Below are positions 8,202 to 16,626 of a stretch of DNA of 64,000 nt, in pieces. The translations under genes and the position numbers were made by a program. Location: positions 2,294,001-2,358,000 of the forward strand of contig NZ_JAGIOD010000001.1 in NCBI RefSeq assembly GCF_017876545.1, read 5' to 3'. Positions within the stretch are counted from its first letter, which is position 1, and each line of letters opens with the position of its first letter. Source of the DNA: Brachybacterium sacelli (lineage in GTDB: Bacteria > Actinomycetota > Actinomycetes > Actinomycetales > Dermabacteraceae). The notes beneath the pieces were generated by a model that searched no databases, was not told the DNA's origin, and worked only from the letters and a program-made list of their open reading frames with translations.

Positions 8202-8951
8202 GTGCGCCTCGACGTCATCACCCTCTTCCCGGACTACCTCGCCCCGCTCGAGCTGTCGCTGATCGGGAAGGCCCGCCGCGAAGGGCTCGTGGATCTCGTC
8301 GTCCATGACCTGCGCGACCACACCCATGACCGGCACCGCACCGTCGACGACACTCCGCTGGGCGGCGGTGCCGGGATGGTGATGAAGCCCGAGCCGTGGG
8401 CGGAGGCCTTCGCCGCGGTGCGCGACCGGGGTCAGGAGGGGCTGGGGGCCGACGTCGAGCCGCTGATCGTCTTCCCCAACCCCGCCGGCACACCGTTCGT
8501 GCAGGCCACCGCCCAGGAGTGGTCGCACTGCGAGTGGATCGTCTTCGCCTGTGGCCGCTACGAGGGCATCGACGAGCGGGTCTACGAGCACCTCGCCGAC
8601 GCCGGCTACGAGATCGCTCTCGCCTCGCTGGGCGACTACGTGCTCAACGGGGGAGAGGTCGCCGTCCTCGCGATGACCGAGGCCGTCGTGCGCCTGGTGC
8701 CCGGTGTCGTCGGCAACGCCGAGTCCCTGGTCGAGGAGTCCCACTCCGACGGGATGCTCGAGTACCCCCTGTACACCCGCCCCGCCGCCTGGCACGACCC
8801 AGTCGGCGTCGTGCGCGAGGCGCCCGGGATCCTGCTCTCGGGCGACCACGGCAGGATCGCCGCCTGGCGCCGCGAGCAGTCCGTGCTGCGCACAGGGCGG
8901 CGGCGCCCGGACCTGCTCGGACCGGCCGACGGGGACGGTGCCCCGGACTGA
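8202..8951 (+). CDS. trmD: tRNA (guanine-N1-)-methyltransferase TrmD
   Basis: TrmD uses S-adenosylmethionine to make m1G37 next to the anticodon and so prevents frameshifting. The 249-residue protein shows the SPOUT trefoil-knot elements: [12 protein letters not shown], the YEGIDERV segment and [12 protein letters not shown]. The GTG start begins [13 protein letters not shown], the family consensus. The C-terminal TrmD domain ends with [10 protein letters not shown]. Co-transcribed with rimM. Confidence 0.97.
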   Translation: MRLDVITLFPDYLAPLELSLIGKARREGLVDLVVHDLRDHTHDRHRTVDDTPLGGGAGMVMKPEPWAEAFAAVRDRGQEGLGADVEPLIVFPNPAGTPFVQATAQEWSHCEWIVFACGRYEGIDERVYEHLADAGYEIALASLGDYVLNGGEVAVLAMTEAVVRLVPGVVGNAESLVEESHSDGMLEYPLYTRPAAWHDPVGVVREAPGILLSGDHGRIAAWRREQSVLRTGRRRPDLLGPADGDGAPD

Positions 8952-9279
8952 GCACCCGGTGACCTCGCCGCCCCGCGTGACGGATCCGACACCGTGAGCA
9001 CCCGCTGACCAGCGTCGTCATCGGGGCGGTCGCTTGCCGAGGCGCTCCTGCGCTGGCAGAATGGGCGCTCGTGCACACCGTGCGTGCCTCTGCCTCAGGG
9101 GAGGGACGCAGTCAGCGGTCGGGCAGGTCCGTGGCGACGGGAGTCGCCGCCAGAGGCCCAGCACACCGGTACGGGGAGTCCGCTCCTCGCCGGATCGACG
9201 GTTCATGACGGGCCCCGGTCACCCCGGGTCGCCCGACGAACACGCCGTCCGACCTGAGGCGGAGGGCTGGAGACACACC
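8952..9279 (+). other. Gap before rplS: promoter and long leader
   Basis: No gene is supported here. The right-hand two thirds would be the 5' leader of rplS, transcribed from the promoter at 9034-9062. A hairpin GGCGAC-GGGA-GTCGCC lies near 9133 and more GC-rich inverted segments lie between 9200 and 9240. Confidence 0.6.
9034..9062 (+). promoter_or_regulatory. Sigma-70 type promoter upstream of rplS
   Basis: TTGCCG (9034-9039) and CAGAAT (9057-9062) are separated by exactly 17 bases, the best -35/-10 pair seen in this window apart from the recA region. Transcription would start near 9069, giving rplS a leader of about 210 bases. Confidence 0.55.
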
Positions 9280-9630
9280 ATGCAGAAGCTCGATGAGCTC
9301 GACAAGGCGTCCCTGCGCGAGGACGTCCCCGATTTCCGCGCCGGCGACAACGTCAAGGTGCACGTGAAGGTCATCGAGGGCAACCGCTCTCGTATCCAGG
9401 TCTTCCAGGGCTACGTCATCGGCCGTCAGGGCCATGGCGTCGGCGAGACCTTCCGCGTCCGCAAGATCTCCTTCGGCGTCGGCGTCGAGCGCGTGTTCCC
9501 CGTGCACGCCCCGACCGTCGACAAGATCGAGGTCGTCACCCGTGGCGACGTGCGTCGCGCGAAGCTGTACTACCTGCGCAACCTCACGGGCAAGAAGGCC
9601 CGCATCAAGGAGAAGCGCACTCACTCCTGA
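9280..9630 (+). CDS. rplS: 50S ribosomal protein L19
   Basis: L19 lies at the 30S-50S interface. The 116-residue protein contains the family core [20 protein letters not shown] and [19 protein letters not shown], then [18 protein letters not shown]. The ATG at 9280 is chosen because the conserved start [13 protein letters not shown] begins there; the upstream open frame has no L19 similarity. The length is normal. The signal peptidase gene starts 7 bases later. Confidence 0.97.
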   Translation: MQKLDELDKASLREDVPDFRAGDNVKVHVKVIEGNRSRIQVFQGYVIGRQGHGVGETFRVRKISFGVGVERVFPVHAPTVDKIEVVTRGDVRRAKLYYLRNLTGKKARIKEKRTHS

Positions 9631-9637
9631 TCCCGGG

Positions 9638-10216
9638 ATGACCCGAGACGCGCAGTCCGGACGGCGGCGGCCCCACCTGGTGGTGGCCGCCGCCGTCTGC
9701 GTCGCGCTGCTCCTCGTCGGCACCGGGGCGGTGCGGCACTTCGTGGTCCGCCCGTTCCGCGTGCCGTCGGCCTCCATGGAGCCGGCCCTCGTCGCCGGCG
9801 ACGTGATCCTGGCCGATCGCTCCACCCGCGCAGCCGCGACCCGCGGGGAGGTGGTCGTCTTCGACGGCACCGGGTACTTCGCGCCCTCCGCGGCCGACGG
9901 GGACCGGTACTGGGTCAAGCGGGTGATCGCCGTCGGCGGCGACCGGGTGAGCTGCTGCGACGACGACGGGGCGATCACGATCGACGGGGTCCCGCTCGAG
10001 GAGCCGTATCTCGCCCCCGGCACGACGCCCAGCGAGATCGAGTTCGATCTGCGAGTGCCGGACGGCCGCATGTTCGTGCTCGGCGACAATCGCTCCGACT
10101 CCACCGATTCACGGCATCTGCTCGGCGCTCCGGGCGGCGGGATGATCCCCGTGGACCGGGTGGTGGGCGAGGTCGAGCGCATCGTGTGGCCTCTCACTCG
10201 CCGAAGCTCGCTCTGA
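9638..10216 (+). CDS. lepB: Signal peptidase I, first of two copies
   Basis: A 192-residue S26 type I signal peptidase that cleaves Sec signal peptides at the outer face of the membrane. One N-terminal membrane segment (HLVVAAAVCVALLLVGTGAV) is followed by box B with the catalytic serine (VPSASMEPAL), box D with the catalytic lysine (YWVKRVIAVGGD) and box E (GDNRSDSTDSR). A paired CC in VSCCDDDG is unusual. The ATG lies 7 bases after the rplS stop. The position between rplS and rnhB is typical for actinobacterial lepB. Confidence 0.93.
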   Translation: MTRDAQSGRRRPHLVVAAAVCVALLLVGTGAVRHFVVRPFRVPSASMEPALVAGDVILADRSTRAAATRGEVVVFDGTGYFAPSAADGDRYWVKRVIAVGGDRVSCCDDDGAITIDGVPLEEPYLAPGTTPSEIEFDLRVPDGRMFVLGDNRSDSTDSRHLLGAPGGGMIPVDRVVGEVERIVWPLTRRSSL

Positions 10217-10233
10217 CACGCAGGTTGTGCGGA

Positions 10234-10239
10234 TAGTAT
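10234..10239 (+). promoter_or_regulatory. -10 box TAGTAT for the second signal peptidase
   Basis: TAGTAT ends 7 bases before the ATG at 10247; the gap has no Shine-Dalgarno sequence, so this gene probably has its own leaderless transcript besides read-through from rplS. Confidence 0.45.
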
Positions 10240-10246
10240 CGCCGCG

Positions 10247-11017
10247 ATGAACGCGTCCGATGACTCCCGCCGTGCCGTGTCCGATTCCGAGGACGCCGCA
10301 CCGGAGGAGAACGCCCCGAGCCGGCACCGCAGCTCGGAGCGCCCTCGCCGCCCGCGCATGCCGCTGTGGCTGGACACGGTGGTCACCATGGTCATCGCGC
10401 TGATCATCGCGGTGCTGGTCAAGACCTTCCTGATCCAGCCGTTCTACATCCCGTCGGCGTCGATGAACCCGACGCTGCTCGAGGACGACAAGATCCTGGT
10501 CTCCAAGCTGACCCCGGGGGTGTTCGACCTGCATCGCGGCGACGTCGTCGTCTTCGAGGACCCGGACAACTGGATCCCGGGTGACGCGACCGAGGACCCC
10601 ACTCCGCGGGTGAGGGTGATGATGGTGCTCAGCCTCGTCGGCCTCGCCCCGGATCCCTCACAGGACCATCTGGTCAAGCGGCTGATCGGTCTGCCCGGCG
10701 ACCACGTCGTGTGCGCGGAGCAGGGCGCGGCGCTGACGGTCAACGGCGTCGAGCTCGACGAGCCCTACACCAATCAGGCCACCTCCCCGTGCCAGGTCGC
10801 CTTCGACGTCACCGTGCCCGAGGACCGGGTCTGGGTGATGGGCGACAACCGCCATGCCTCCGCGGACTCCGCGTGGCACGAGTCGCAGGGGGAGAACGGG
10901 TTCGTCCCCGAGGAGAACATCACCGGCAAGGCCGAGGCCGTCTTCTGGCCCGCCTCACGGTGGAGCGGCCTCGGCGAGGGCCGCGACAGCTTCGCCGACG
11001 TGCCCGATCAGCCGTGA
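10247..11017 (+). CDS. lepB: Signal peptidase I, second of two copies
   Basis: A 256-residue paralogue of the preceding signal peptidase, with a longer cytoplasmic N-terminus rich in Arg and Glu, one membrane segment (TVVTMVIALIIAVLVKTFLI), the serine box IPSASMNPTL near residue 70, the lysine box HLVKRLIGLPGD near 143 and the C-terminal box VMGDNRHASADS. Compared with the first copy it carries an insert (NWIPGDATEDPTPRVRVMM) between the serine and lysine boxes, as in many actinobacterial LepB proteins. The tandem pair suggests divided substrate preference. The stop overlaps the rnhB start (GTGA). Confidence 0.95.
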   Translation: MNASDDSRRAVSDSEDAAPEENAPSRHRSSERPRRPRMPLWLDTVVTMVIALIIAVLVKTFLIQPFYIPSASMNPTLLEDDKILVSKLTPGVFDLHRGDVVVFEDPDNWIPGDATEDPTPRVRVMMVLSLVGLAPDPSQDHLVKRLIGLPGDHVVCAEQGAALTVNGVELDEPYTNQATSPCQVAFDVTVPEDRVWVMGDNRHASADSAWHESQGENGFVPEENITGKAEAVFWPASRWSGLGEGRDSFADVPDQP

Positions 11018-11766
11018 CGCCGACGATCCCCACCCTCGACCTCGAGCTCGCGCTGGCCATGCGCTGCGGGCCGGGCCGACGCGTCGTCGTCGGCCTCGAC
11101 GAGGTCGGACGCGGCGCCCTGGCAGGTCCCGTCGCGATGGGGGCCTGTGCCCTCGAGATCGTCGACGGGCGCACCCCCGCGCTGCCCGAGGGGGTGCGCG
11201 ACTCGAAGTCGCTCACCGCCCGCCGCCGTGAGGCGCTGGTGGAACCGATCCTCGCGGCGGTGCACGCCGGTGCGGTCGGGTGGGCGAGCGCCGCCGAGAT
11301 CGACGAGGTCGGCATCATCGGGGCCCTGACCCGGGCCGCCCTGCGGGCCCTCGAGTCCCTGGGCGTCGAGCCCGATGCGATCCTCCTGGACGGCGACGCC
11401 GACGTGCTTTCCGCCGCGCTGGTCCGCCCGGACCGGCCGGCCCCGCGGGTCGAGCTGCGGGTCGCGGCTGACCGGGACTGCGCGAGCGTCTCCGCCGCCA
11501 GCGTGCTGGCGAAGGTCGCGCGCGACGCCCACATGGTCGGCCTCGACGGTCTCGCGCCCGAGTACTGCTGGGCGTCCAACAAGGGGTACGGCTCGGCCGC
11601 GCACCGGGAGGCCATCGAGCGTCTCGGCGCCCACGAGCACCACCGTCGCAGCTGGCGGCTGGGCGGCACGGCCCCGACACCCGTCGTCGTCGAGCCGGCA
11701 TCCAGCCCCGCTGGCGTACTGTGGGGCGACCAGTGGCCGCTGCAGCAGAAGGAGGAGCGCCGGTGA
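11014..11766 (+). CDS. rnhB: Ribonuclease HII
   Basis: RNase HII removes ribonucleotides from DNA and cleaves RNA-DNA hybrids with two metal ions. The catalytic acidic residues sit in VVGLDEVGRGALAGP (near residue 29) and ILLDGDAD; SVSAASVLAKVARDAHM and SNKGYGSAAHREAI are the other family signatures. It has 250 residues, slightly long because of a tail after the RRSWRL motif. The GTG start overlaps the lepB stop. The gene end overlaps the DUF2469 start, so three genes are translationally coupled. Confidence 0.95.
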   Translation: MTPTIPTLDLELALAMRCGPGRRVVVGLDEVGRGALAGPVAMGACALEIVDGRTPALPEGVRDSKSLTARRREALVEPILAAVHAGAVGWASAAEIDEVGIIGALTRAALRALESLGVEPDAILLDGDADVLSAALVRPDRPAPRVELRVAADRDCASVSAASVLAKVARDAHMVGLDGLAPEYCWASNKGYGSAAHREAIERLGAHEHHRRSWRLGGTAPTPVVVEPASSPAGVLWGDQWPLQQKEERR

Positions 11767-12065
11767 GCGCGCAGGATCTCGAGAACTACGAGTCCGACCT
11801 CGAACTCCAGCTGTTCCGCGAATACCGCGACGTGGTGAGCCTGTTCACCTACGTCGTCGAGACCGAGCGGCGCTTCTACCTCGCCAACCAGGTGGACCTG
11901 CAGGTCCGCTCCGGGGGCGGCGAGGTGTTCTACGAGCTGCGGCTGGCCGACGTCTGGGTCTGGGACATCTACCGCTCCAACCGCTTCGTCCGCTCCGTGC
12001 GGGTGGTGACGTTCAAGGACGTCAACATCGAGGAGCTCAACAAGCCGGACATCTCCCTGCCCTGA
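11763..12065 (+). CDS. DUF2469 family protein
   Basis: A 100-residue acidic protein of the actinobacterial DUF2469 family, with the characteristic segments ENYESDLELQLFREYRDV, TERRFYLANQVDL and VWVWDIYRSNRFVRSV. It nearly always follows rnhB in actinobacteria. The function is unknown; the size and absence of signal or membrane segments suggest a cytoplasmic protein. The GTG start lies inside the last codons of rnhB, with GGAGGAGCG just upstream as ribosome binding site. Confidence 0.92.
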   Translation: MSAQDLENYESDLELQLFREYRDVVSLFTYVVETERRFYLANQVDLQVRSGGGEVFYELRLADVWVWDIYRSNRFVRSVRVVTFKDVNIEELNKPDISLP

Positions 12066-12368
12066 GCAGCGGGCCGGCCCGAGCGCGGCGGCCGGAATCC
12101 GCCGGGATCATCCTTCCTCCCCAGAGGGTGCTCGTCCCCAGAACGTCCGCCGCGGCTGTGCCGAGGCCGGCGTCCGGCCACGCTGACGGGCATGAACTCC
12201 ACGGCCCACGCCCCTCGCCCCGCGACCGCCAGCCCTCCGCGCCGCCGTGCCCGGACGGCTTCCGAGCCGGCGGCCCCGCCTGCCGAGGAGACGCACCTGG
12301 TGGGATCGGCGGCCGATCCACCGGTGGCCGGGCCCTCCGCGCCTCCTCGACGGTGCCGGGTCGGCGAG
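12066..12368 (+). other. Stretch between DUF2469 and the YraN domain
   Basis: About 300 bases with no independent gene. An in-frame ATG at 12192 would add 59 Pro/Ala-rich residues to YraN, but that segment has no family similarity and no ribosome binding site, so it is left as probably noncoding. Confidence 0.45.
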
Positions 12369-12719
12369 ATGACCACGAGAGAGCTGGGCCGGGCAGGGGA
12401 GGACCTCGCCGCCGAGCACCTCGTGGCCTGCGGCTGGCAGATCCTCGAGCGCAACCTGCAGCTGTCCCAGGGTGAGCTCGACATCGTCGCGCTGGCCCAT
12501 ACGACGCTCGTCTTCGTCGAGGTCAAGACCCGCCGCACCTTCGTCACGGGTGTCCCGCAGGCCGCCGTCACCGCCGCGAAGCTGCGACGGCTGCGACGGC
12601 TCGCGGGGGAGTACCTCATGGAGCGCTCCACCCCGCACCGCGATGTCCGCATCGACGTCGTCGCTGTCCTTGCGCACCTCGACGGGACCTTCTCCCTCGA
12701 GCATCTCGAAGCGGTGTGA
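12369..12719 (+). CDS. yraN: YraN family (UPF0102) endonuclease-like protein
   Basis: A 116-residue protein with the restriction-endonuclease-like core of the UPF0102 family: LGRAGEDLAAEHLVACGW, GELDIVALAHTTLVFVEVK (Asp and the ExK pair) and HRDVRIDVVAVL. The reaction is not established; the fold suggests nucleic-acid cleavage or processing linked to recombination or DNA uptake, as it usually neighbours comM and dprA. The ATG at 12369 is chosen because it gives the usual family length; an ATG at 12192 is a longer alternative. The stop overlaps the comM start (GTGA). Confidence 0.88.
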   Translation: MTTRELGRAGEDLAAEHLVACGWQILERNLQLSQGELDIVALAHTTLVFVEVKTRRTFVTGVPQAAVTAAKLRRLRRLAGEYLMERSTPHRDVRIDVVAVLAHLDGTFSLEHLEAV

Positions 12720-14266
12720 CGATGGGCCACGCACGCACCCTCTCCGTGAGCCTCACCGGGCTCGACGGGACGCTGGTCGAGGTCGAGGCCGATGTCTCCC
12801 CGGGACTGCCGGCGTTCTCTCTCGTGGGCCTGCCCGACTCCTCCACGCTGCAGGCGCGCGAGCGGGTGCGGGCCGCCGCCGCGCGCAGCGGTGCCCGTCT
12901 CGCCCAGCGACGGATCACGGTGAACATGACCCCGGCCTGGCAGCCCAAGCGCGGCTCCGGCTTCGATCTCGCCATCGCGATGGCAGTCGTGGACGCCCAG
13001 GGTGACCTCCTGGTCCACGTCCCGGGCGACACGGTGCTGCTGGGGGAGCTCGGTCTCGACGGGCGCGTCCGTCCCGTCCCGGGGGTGCTGCCGGCGCTGC
13101 TGGCCGCGCGCGATCTGGGGATCACCCGCGCCGTCGTGCCCGAGCAGAACCTGTCGGAGGCACGGCTCGTGGAGGGGATCGAGGTCGACGGCGCCGCGGA
13201 CCTCACCGGCCTGCTGCACCGCTTCGGGGCCGACGTCCCACCCTCCCCGGCGCGCCAGGCGCTCCAGCTGGCCGTGCCGCCGAGCGAGGACGACCGGACC
13301 CGCGCCGCCGCCCCGCCGGACTTCGCCGATGTCATCGGGCAGGCCCAGGCGCGTCGGGCCGCCGAGGTCGCCGCCGCCGGCGGGCATCATCTGCTGCTGA
13401 CCGGGCCGCCCGGGGCCGGGAAGACCATGATCGCCTCCCGGATCCCCGGGGTCCTTCCCGAGCTGGACGTCGACGACTCCCTGGCCGTCTCGGCGATCCG
13501 CTCGCTCAGCGGCCGCTTCGACGCCGGCGGCGGGCTGTGCCGCACGCCCCCGTTCGAGAGCCCGCACCACACCGCCACCACCGCCGCGATCGTCGGTGGA
13601 GGATCCGGTCTCGCGCTGCCCGGGGCGATCTCCCGCGCTCATGCCGGGGTCCTCTTCCTCGACGAGGCCCCCGAGTTCTCGGCCCGGGTGCTCGAGGCAC
13701 TGCGCGAACCGCTCGAGACCGGGGACATCACCCTCCACCGGGCCCGCGCGGTGACCCGCTACCCGGCACGGTTCCAACTGGTCCTGGCGTCCAACCCGTG
13801 CCCCTGCGGCCAGGCCGTCGGCAAGGGCGCGGGGTGTTCCTGCACGGCTCTGCAGAAGCGGCGGTACCGGGGGCGGCTCTCCGGCCCCGTGATGGACCGC
13901 GTCGACATGCAGGTCCAGGTCGGGCCCGTGGATCTCCACCGCACGGCGGAGGTGGAGGCCGAACCCACCGCGGTGATCGCCGACCGAGTGGCCGCGGCAC
14001 GGGAACGGCAGCGACTGCGGTTCGAGGGCCTGCCCTGGCTCACCAATGCCCACCTGCCCGGGCCACGACTGCGCCGCGACTTCGCCCCGGAGCCGTCCCA
14101 GCGCCGCCTGCTCGACCATGCCGTCGCGCAGGGACGGCTGACCCTGCGCGGTCACGACAGGGTGCTGCGCCTGGCCTGGACCCTCGCCGACCTCGACGGA
14201 GCCGACCGCCCTGATGCCGAGCACATCGGCCACGCCCTCACCCTGCGCGAAGGAGAACCGCGATGA
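12716..14266 (+). CDS. comM: YifB/ComM family Mg-chelatase-like AAA+ ATPase
   Basis: A 516-residue AAA+ protein. In transformable bacteria ComM is a hexameric helicase that promotes branch migration during integration of foreign DNA. The N-terminal ChlI-like part (GLPAFSLVGLPDSS and RITVNMTPAW) is followed by the P-loop LLLTGPPGAGKTMIASR near residue 230, Walker B GVLFLDEAPEF, and the zinc-like cluster NPCPCGQAVGKGAGCSC. The C-terminal Mg-chelatase lid follows. GTG 12716 overlaps yraN; ATG 12722 is a close alternative. The gene is coupled to dprA by an ATGA overlap. Confidence 0.94.
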   Translation: MTMGHARTLSVSLTGLDGTLVEVEADVSPGLPAFSLVGLPDSSTLQARERVRAAAARSGARLAQRRITVNMTPAWQPKRGSGFDLAIAMAVVDAQGDLLVHVPGDTVLLGELGLDGRVRPVPGVLPALLAARDLGITRAVVPEQNLSEARLVEGIEVDGAADLTGLLHRFGADVPPSPARQALQLAVPPSEDDRTRAAAPPDFADVIGQAQARRAAEVAAAGGHHLLLTGPPGAGKTMIASRIPGVLPELDVDDSLAVSAIRSLSGRFDAGGGLCRTPPFESPHHTATTAAIVGGGSGLALPGAISRAHAGVLFLDEAPEFSARVLEALREPLETGDITLHRARAVTRYPARFQLVLASNPCPCGQAVGKGAGCSCTALQKRRYRGRLSGPVMDRVDMQVQVGPVDLHRTAEVEAEPTAVIADRVAAARERQRLRFEGLPWLTNAHLPGPRLRRDFAPEPSQRRLLDHAVAQGRLTLRGHDRVLRLAWTLADLDGADRPDAEHIGHALTLREGEPR

Positions 14267-15474
14267 CCCCCTCGAAGTCCACGACGCCGAAGGACGATGC
14301 GGCGGACCGCACGGCCCGGATCACCTGGTCGCTGATCGCCGAACCCTCCGATCCGGTCGCGCTCCTTGCCCGCAGCATGCTCGGCCCCTGCGAAGCCCTG
14401 GTCCTCGCCCGTGAGGGCACGGACACGGAGCTGACCTCCCGGCTCGGCGGCGATCTCCCCGCCGATGCCGCCGAGCCGGGTGCCCCGCACCAGCGGTCGC
14501 GCCGGGCCCTGGCCCGCTGGCGAGCCCGCCTGGGCGAGGTCGACGTCGATGCCGTCAGCGAGGCCGCCGCACGCCGCCGGATCCGCATCCTCACCCCGGC
14601 GGATGCGGAGTGGCCGACACCGCTCGAGGACCTGCAGGAGACGGGCCCTCACTGCCTGTGGGTGCAGGGCCCCGGCCGTCTCGACGAGCTCGTCGGCGCC
14701 CGCTGCGCCGCGATCGTCGGCTCGCGGGCCTCGACCCCTTACGGGGAGGACGCGGCCATGACCTTCGGGGCGGAGCTCGCCGCCCGTGGCGGCACCGTCG
14801 TCTCCGGAGGCGCCTACGGGATCGACGCGGCCGCGCACCGCGGCGCACTCGCGGCGGACGGCGGGGCGACCGTCGCCGTGCTGGCCGGCGGGCTCGACCG
14901 GCTCTACCCGCAAGGGAACACCGATCTGCTCGAACGCATCCGGGAACGCCACCTCGTCCTCAGCGAGGCGCCTCCGGGGACCGCCCCCACCCGGTGGCGC
15001 TTCCTGGCCCGCAATCGCCTGATCGCGGCGCTCGGCCAGGCCGTACTGGTGGTCGAAGCGTCCTGGCGCTCCGGGGCGCTGTCCACCGCCCGCCTGGCCG
15101 ACCACCTCTCGCGACCGGTCGGCGCGGTGCCCGGGCCGATCACCTCCGCCGCGAGCGCCGGCTGCCACCGCGTGATCCGCGAGCGGGGAGCAGTGCTGGT
15201 CACCGAGCCGTCCGAGCTGCTCGACCTGCTGCCCGGCGGTCCGGCCGCCGGGGACGGCAGCTTCGCGGTCCAGGACGAGCTCGAACTGCTCAGCGCGTCC
15301 GATAGACGGGTCCTGGACGCCGTGCCGCCGCGCTCGAGTCTCGGCATCGCCCGGATCGCTCGGGAGGTCGGCTTCTCGCAGCCCGAGGTCGACGCAGCCC
15401 TGGCACGCCTCGCTCTGCTGGGACTGGTGGTGACGGCGGGGGACCGCGCGCGACGCGCCCGTCCGGCCCCCTGA
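14263..15474 (+). CDS. dprA: DNA-processing protein DprA
   Basis: DprA (Smf) binds incoming single-stranded DNA and loads RecA during transformation. The 403-residue protein has a helical N-terminal region, then the Rossmann-like core with AAIVGSRASTPYGEDAA, VSGGAYGIDAAAHRGAL and AVLAGGLDRLYPQGN, the FLARNRLIAAL and VVVEASWRSGAL motifs, and a C-terminal winged-helix region (SLGIARIAREVGFSQPEVDA). It forms a comM-dprA pair with overlapping codons, consistent with a DNA uptake or recombination role. No other competence gene is in the window. Confidence 0.95.
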   Translation: MTPSKSTTPKDDAADRTARITWSLIAEPSDPVALLARSMLGPCEALVLAREGTDTELTSRLGGDLPADAAEPGAPHQRSRRALARWRARLGEVDVDAVSEAAARRRIRILTPADAEWPTPLEDLQETGPHCLWVQGPGRLDELVGARCAAIVGSRASTPYGEDAAMTFGAELAARGGTVVSGGAYGIDAAAHRGALAADGGATVAVLAGGLDRLYPQGNTDLLERIRERHLVLSEAPPGTAPTRWRFLARNRLIAALGQAVLVVEASWRSGALSTARLADHLSRPVGAVPGPITSAASAGCHRVIRERGAVLVTEPSELLDLLPGGPAAGDGSFAVQDELELLSASDRRVLDAVPPRSSLGIARIAREVGFSQPEVDAALARLALLGLVVTAGDRARRARPAP

Positions 15475-15513
15475 CGCGCGGACCCGGGGACGGTGTGGGG
15501 GAGGATGGGCCGC

Positions 15514-16587
15514 ATGACGCGCGAGTCGGAGCCGCCCCCGGCGGCGGTGGTGTCCGCTTTCGCCGAGCACCTCCGTCTCGAACGGGGCCGCTCGGAGCAC
15601 ACCGTGCGGGCATACTGCCGCGAGGCCACGGGACTGCTCGAGCACCTGCGCACCGTCGAACGCCTCGACCTGGAGGAGCTCGACGTGGCCGCGCTGCGAT
15701 CCTGGCTGGCGGCCCGTTCGGAGACCGGCGCCGCATCCAGCACCCTGGCCCGCTCGGCCGCCGCAGCGCGCACCTTCACCACCTGGCTCGCCACCACCGG
15801 ACGCATCGAGCAGGACGTCGGTGGACGTCTGAAGGCGCCGCGCCGGGGCCGCCATCTGCCCACCGTGCTCTCCGGAGACCAGGCCGCGGGCCTGCTTGAC
15901 GGCGTGAACGCGGCCGGCGCCCCGGAGCGCGACGCCGAGGCGGCCGGGGAGCCCCCTGCCGGACCGGCAGCGGGCCGTGTTCCCGACCCCGCAGCGGGTT
16001 CCGACCCGGCCGAGGACCCCGTCCAGCAGGCGATCGTGCTGCGCGACGCCGCCGTGCTCGAGCTGCTCTACTCCTCGGGCCTGCGCGTTTCCGAGCTGGT
16101 CGCGCTGGACCGCGCCGGCATCGACCGTTCCCAGGGCACCGTCCGGGTCCGTGGCAAGGGGGACAAGGAGCGCATCGTGCCGGTCGGGATCCCCGCGCTC
16201 GATGCCGTGCAGCGGTGGGAGCAGGATGGTCGTCCCGTCCTCGCCGCCCGTGAGAGGCGTCCGGCCGCTGCGCAGGATCCAGGTCGTCATCGGGAGGCCG
16301 GCGGCGGGGGAGGAGCGCTGTTCCTGGGGGCGCGCGGTGGCAGGCTCGGGGACCGTGCCGTGCGCACCCTGATCGATCGCTACGCGGTCCGGGCCGGCAT
16401 CGCCAAGCACGTCACCCCGCACACCCTGCGTCACAGCGCCGCCACCCACCTGGTCGAGGGCGGGGCGGACCTGCGCAGCGTCCAGGACTTCCTCGGGCAC
16501 TCCTCACTGGCGACCACGCAGATCTACACGCACGTCAGCGCTGAGCGCCTGCGCCGCACGATCGACCAGGCCCACCCCCGCGCTTGA
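15514..16587 (+). CDS. xerC: Tyrosine recombinase XerC with inserts
   Basis: XerC with XerD resolves chromosome dimers at dif. The protein has an N-terminal SAM-like domain ([19 protein letters not shown]) and a catalytic domain with Arg in [13 protein letters not shown] (near 190), Lys in [37 protein letters not shown] with the nucleophilic Tyr near residue 338. At 357 residues it exceeds the usual ~300 because of a Pro/Ala-rich insert of about 40 residues before the first catalytic motif and a Gly/Arg-rich one after the lysine strand. ATG 15514 follows GGGGGAGG; GTG 15493 is an alternative. It is not next to any phage gene. Confidence 0.93.
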   Translation: MTRESEPPPAAVVSAFAEHLRLERGRSEHTVRAYCREATGLLEHLRTVERLDLEELDVAALRSWLAARSETGAASSTLARSAAAARTFTTWLATTGRIEQDVGGRLKAPRRGRHLPTVLSGDQAAGLLDGVNAAGAPERDAEAAGEPPAGPAAGRVPDPAAGSDPAEDPVQQAIVLRDAAVLELLYSSGLRVSELVALDRAGIDRSQGTVRVRGKGDKERIVPVGIPALDAVQRWEQDGRPVLAARERRPAAAQDPGRHREAGGGGGALFLGARGGRLGDRAVRTLIDRYAVRAGIAKHVTPHTLRHSAATHLVEGGADLRSVQDFLGHSSLATTQIYTHVSAERLRRTIDQAHPRA

Positions 16588-16626
16588 GGCCGCTCCCGCG
16601 GGCAGTCGCTCACGTCGGCGGGCGCT

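Noticed and set aside
12192-12368. 59-residue N-terminal extension of YraN
   Set aside because: Pro/Ala-rich, no ribosome binding site and outside the usual family length; kept only as an alternative start.
15514-16587. Phage or integron integrase
   Set aside because: The recombinase lies in the conserved dprA-xerC position with no phage genes or attachment-site repeats nearby.
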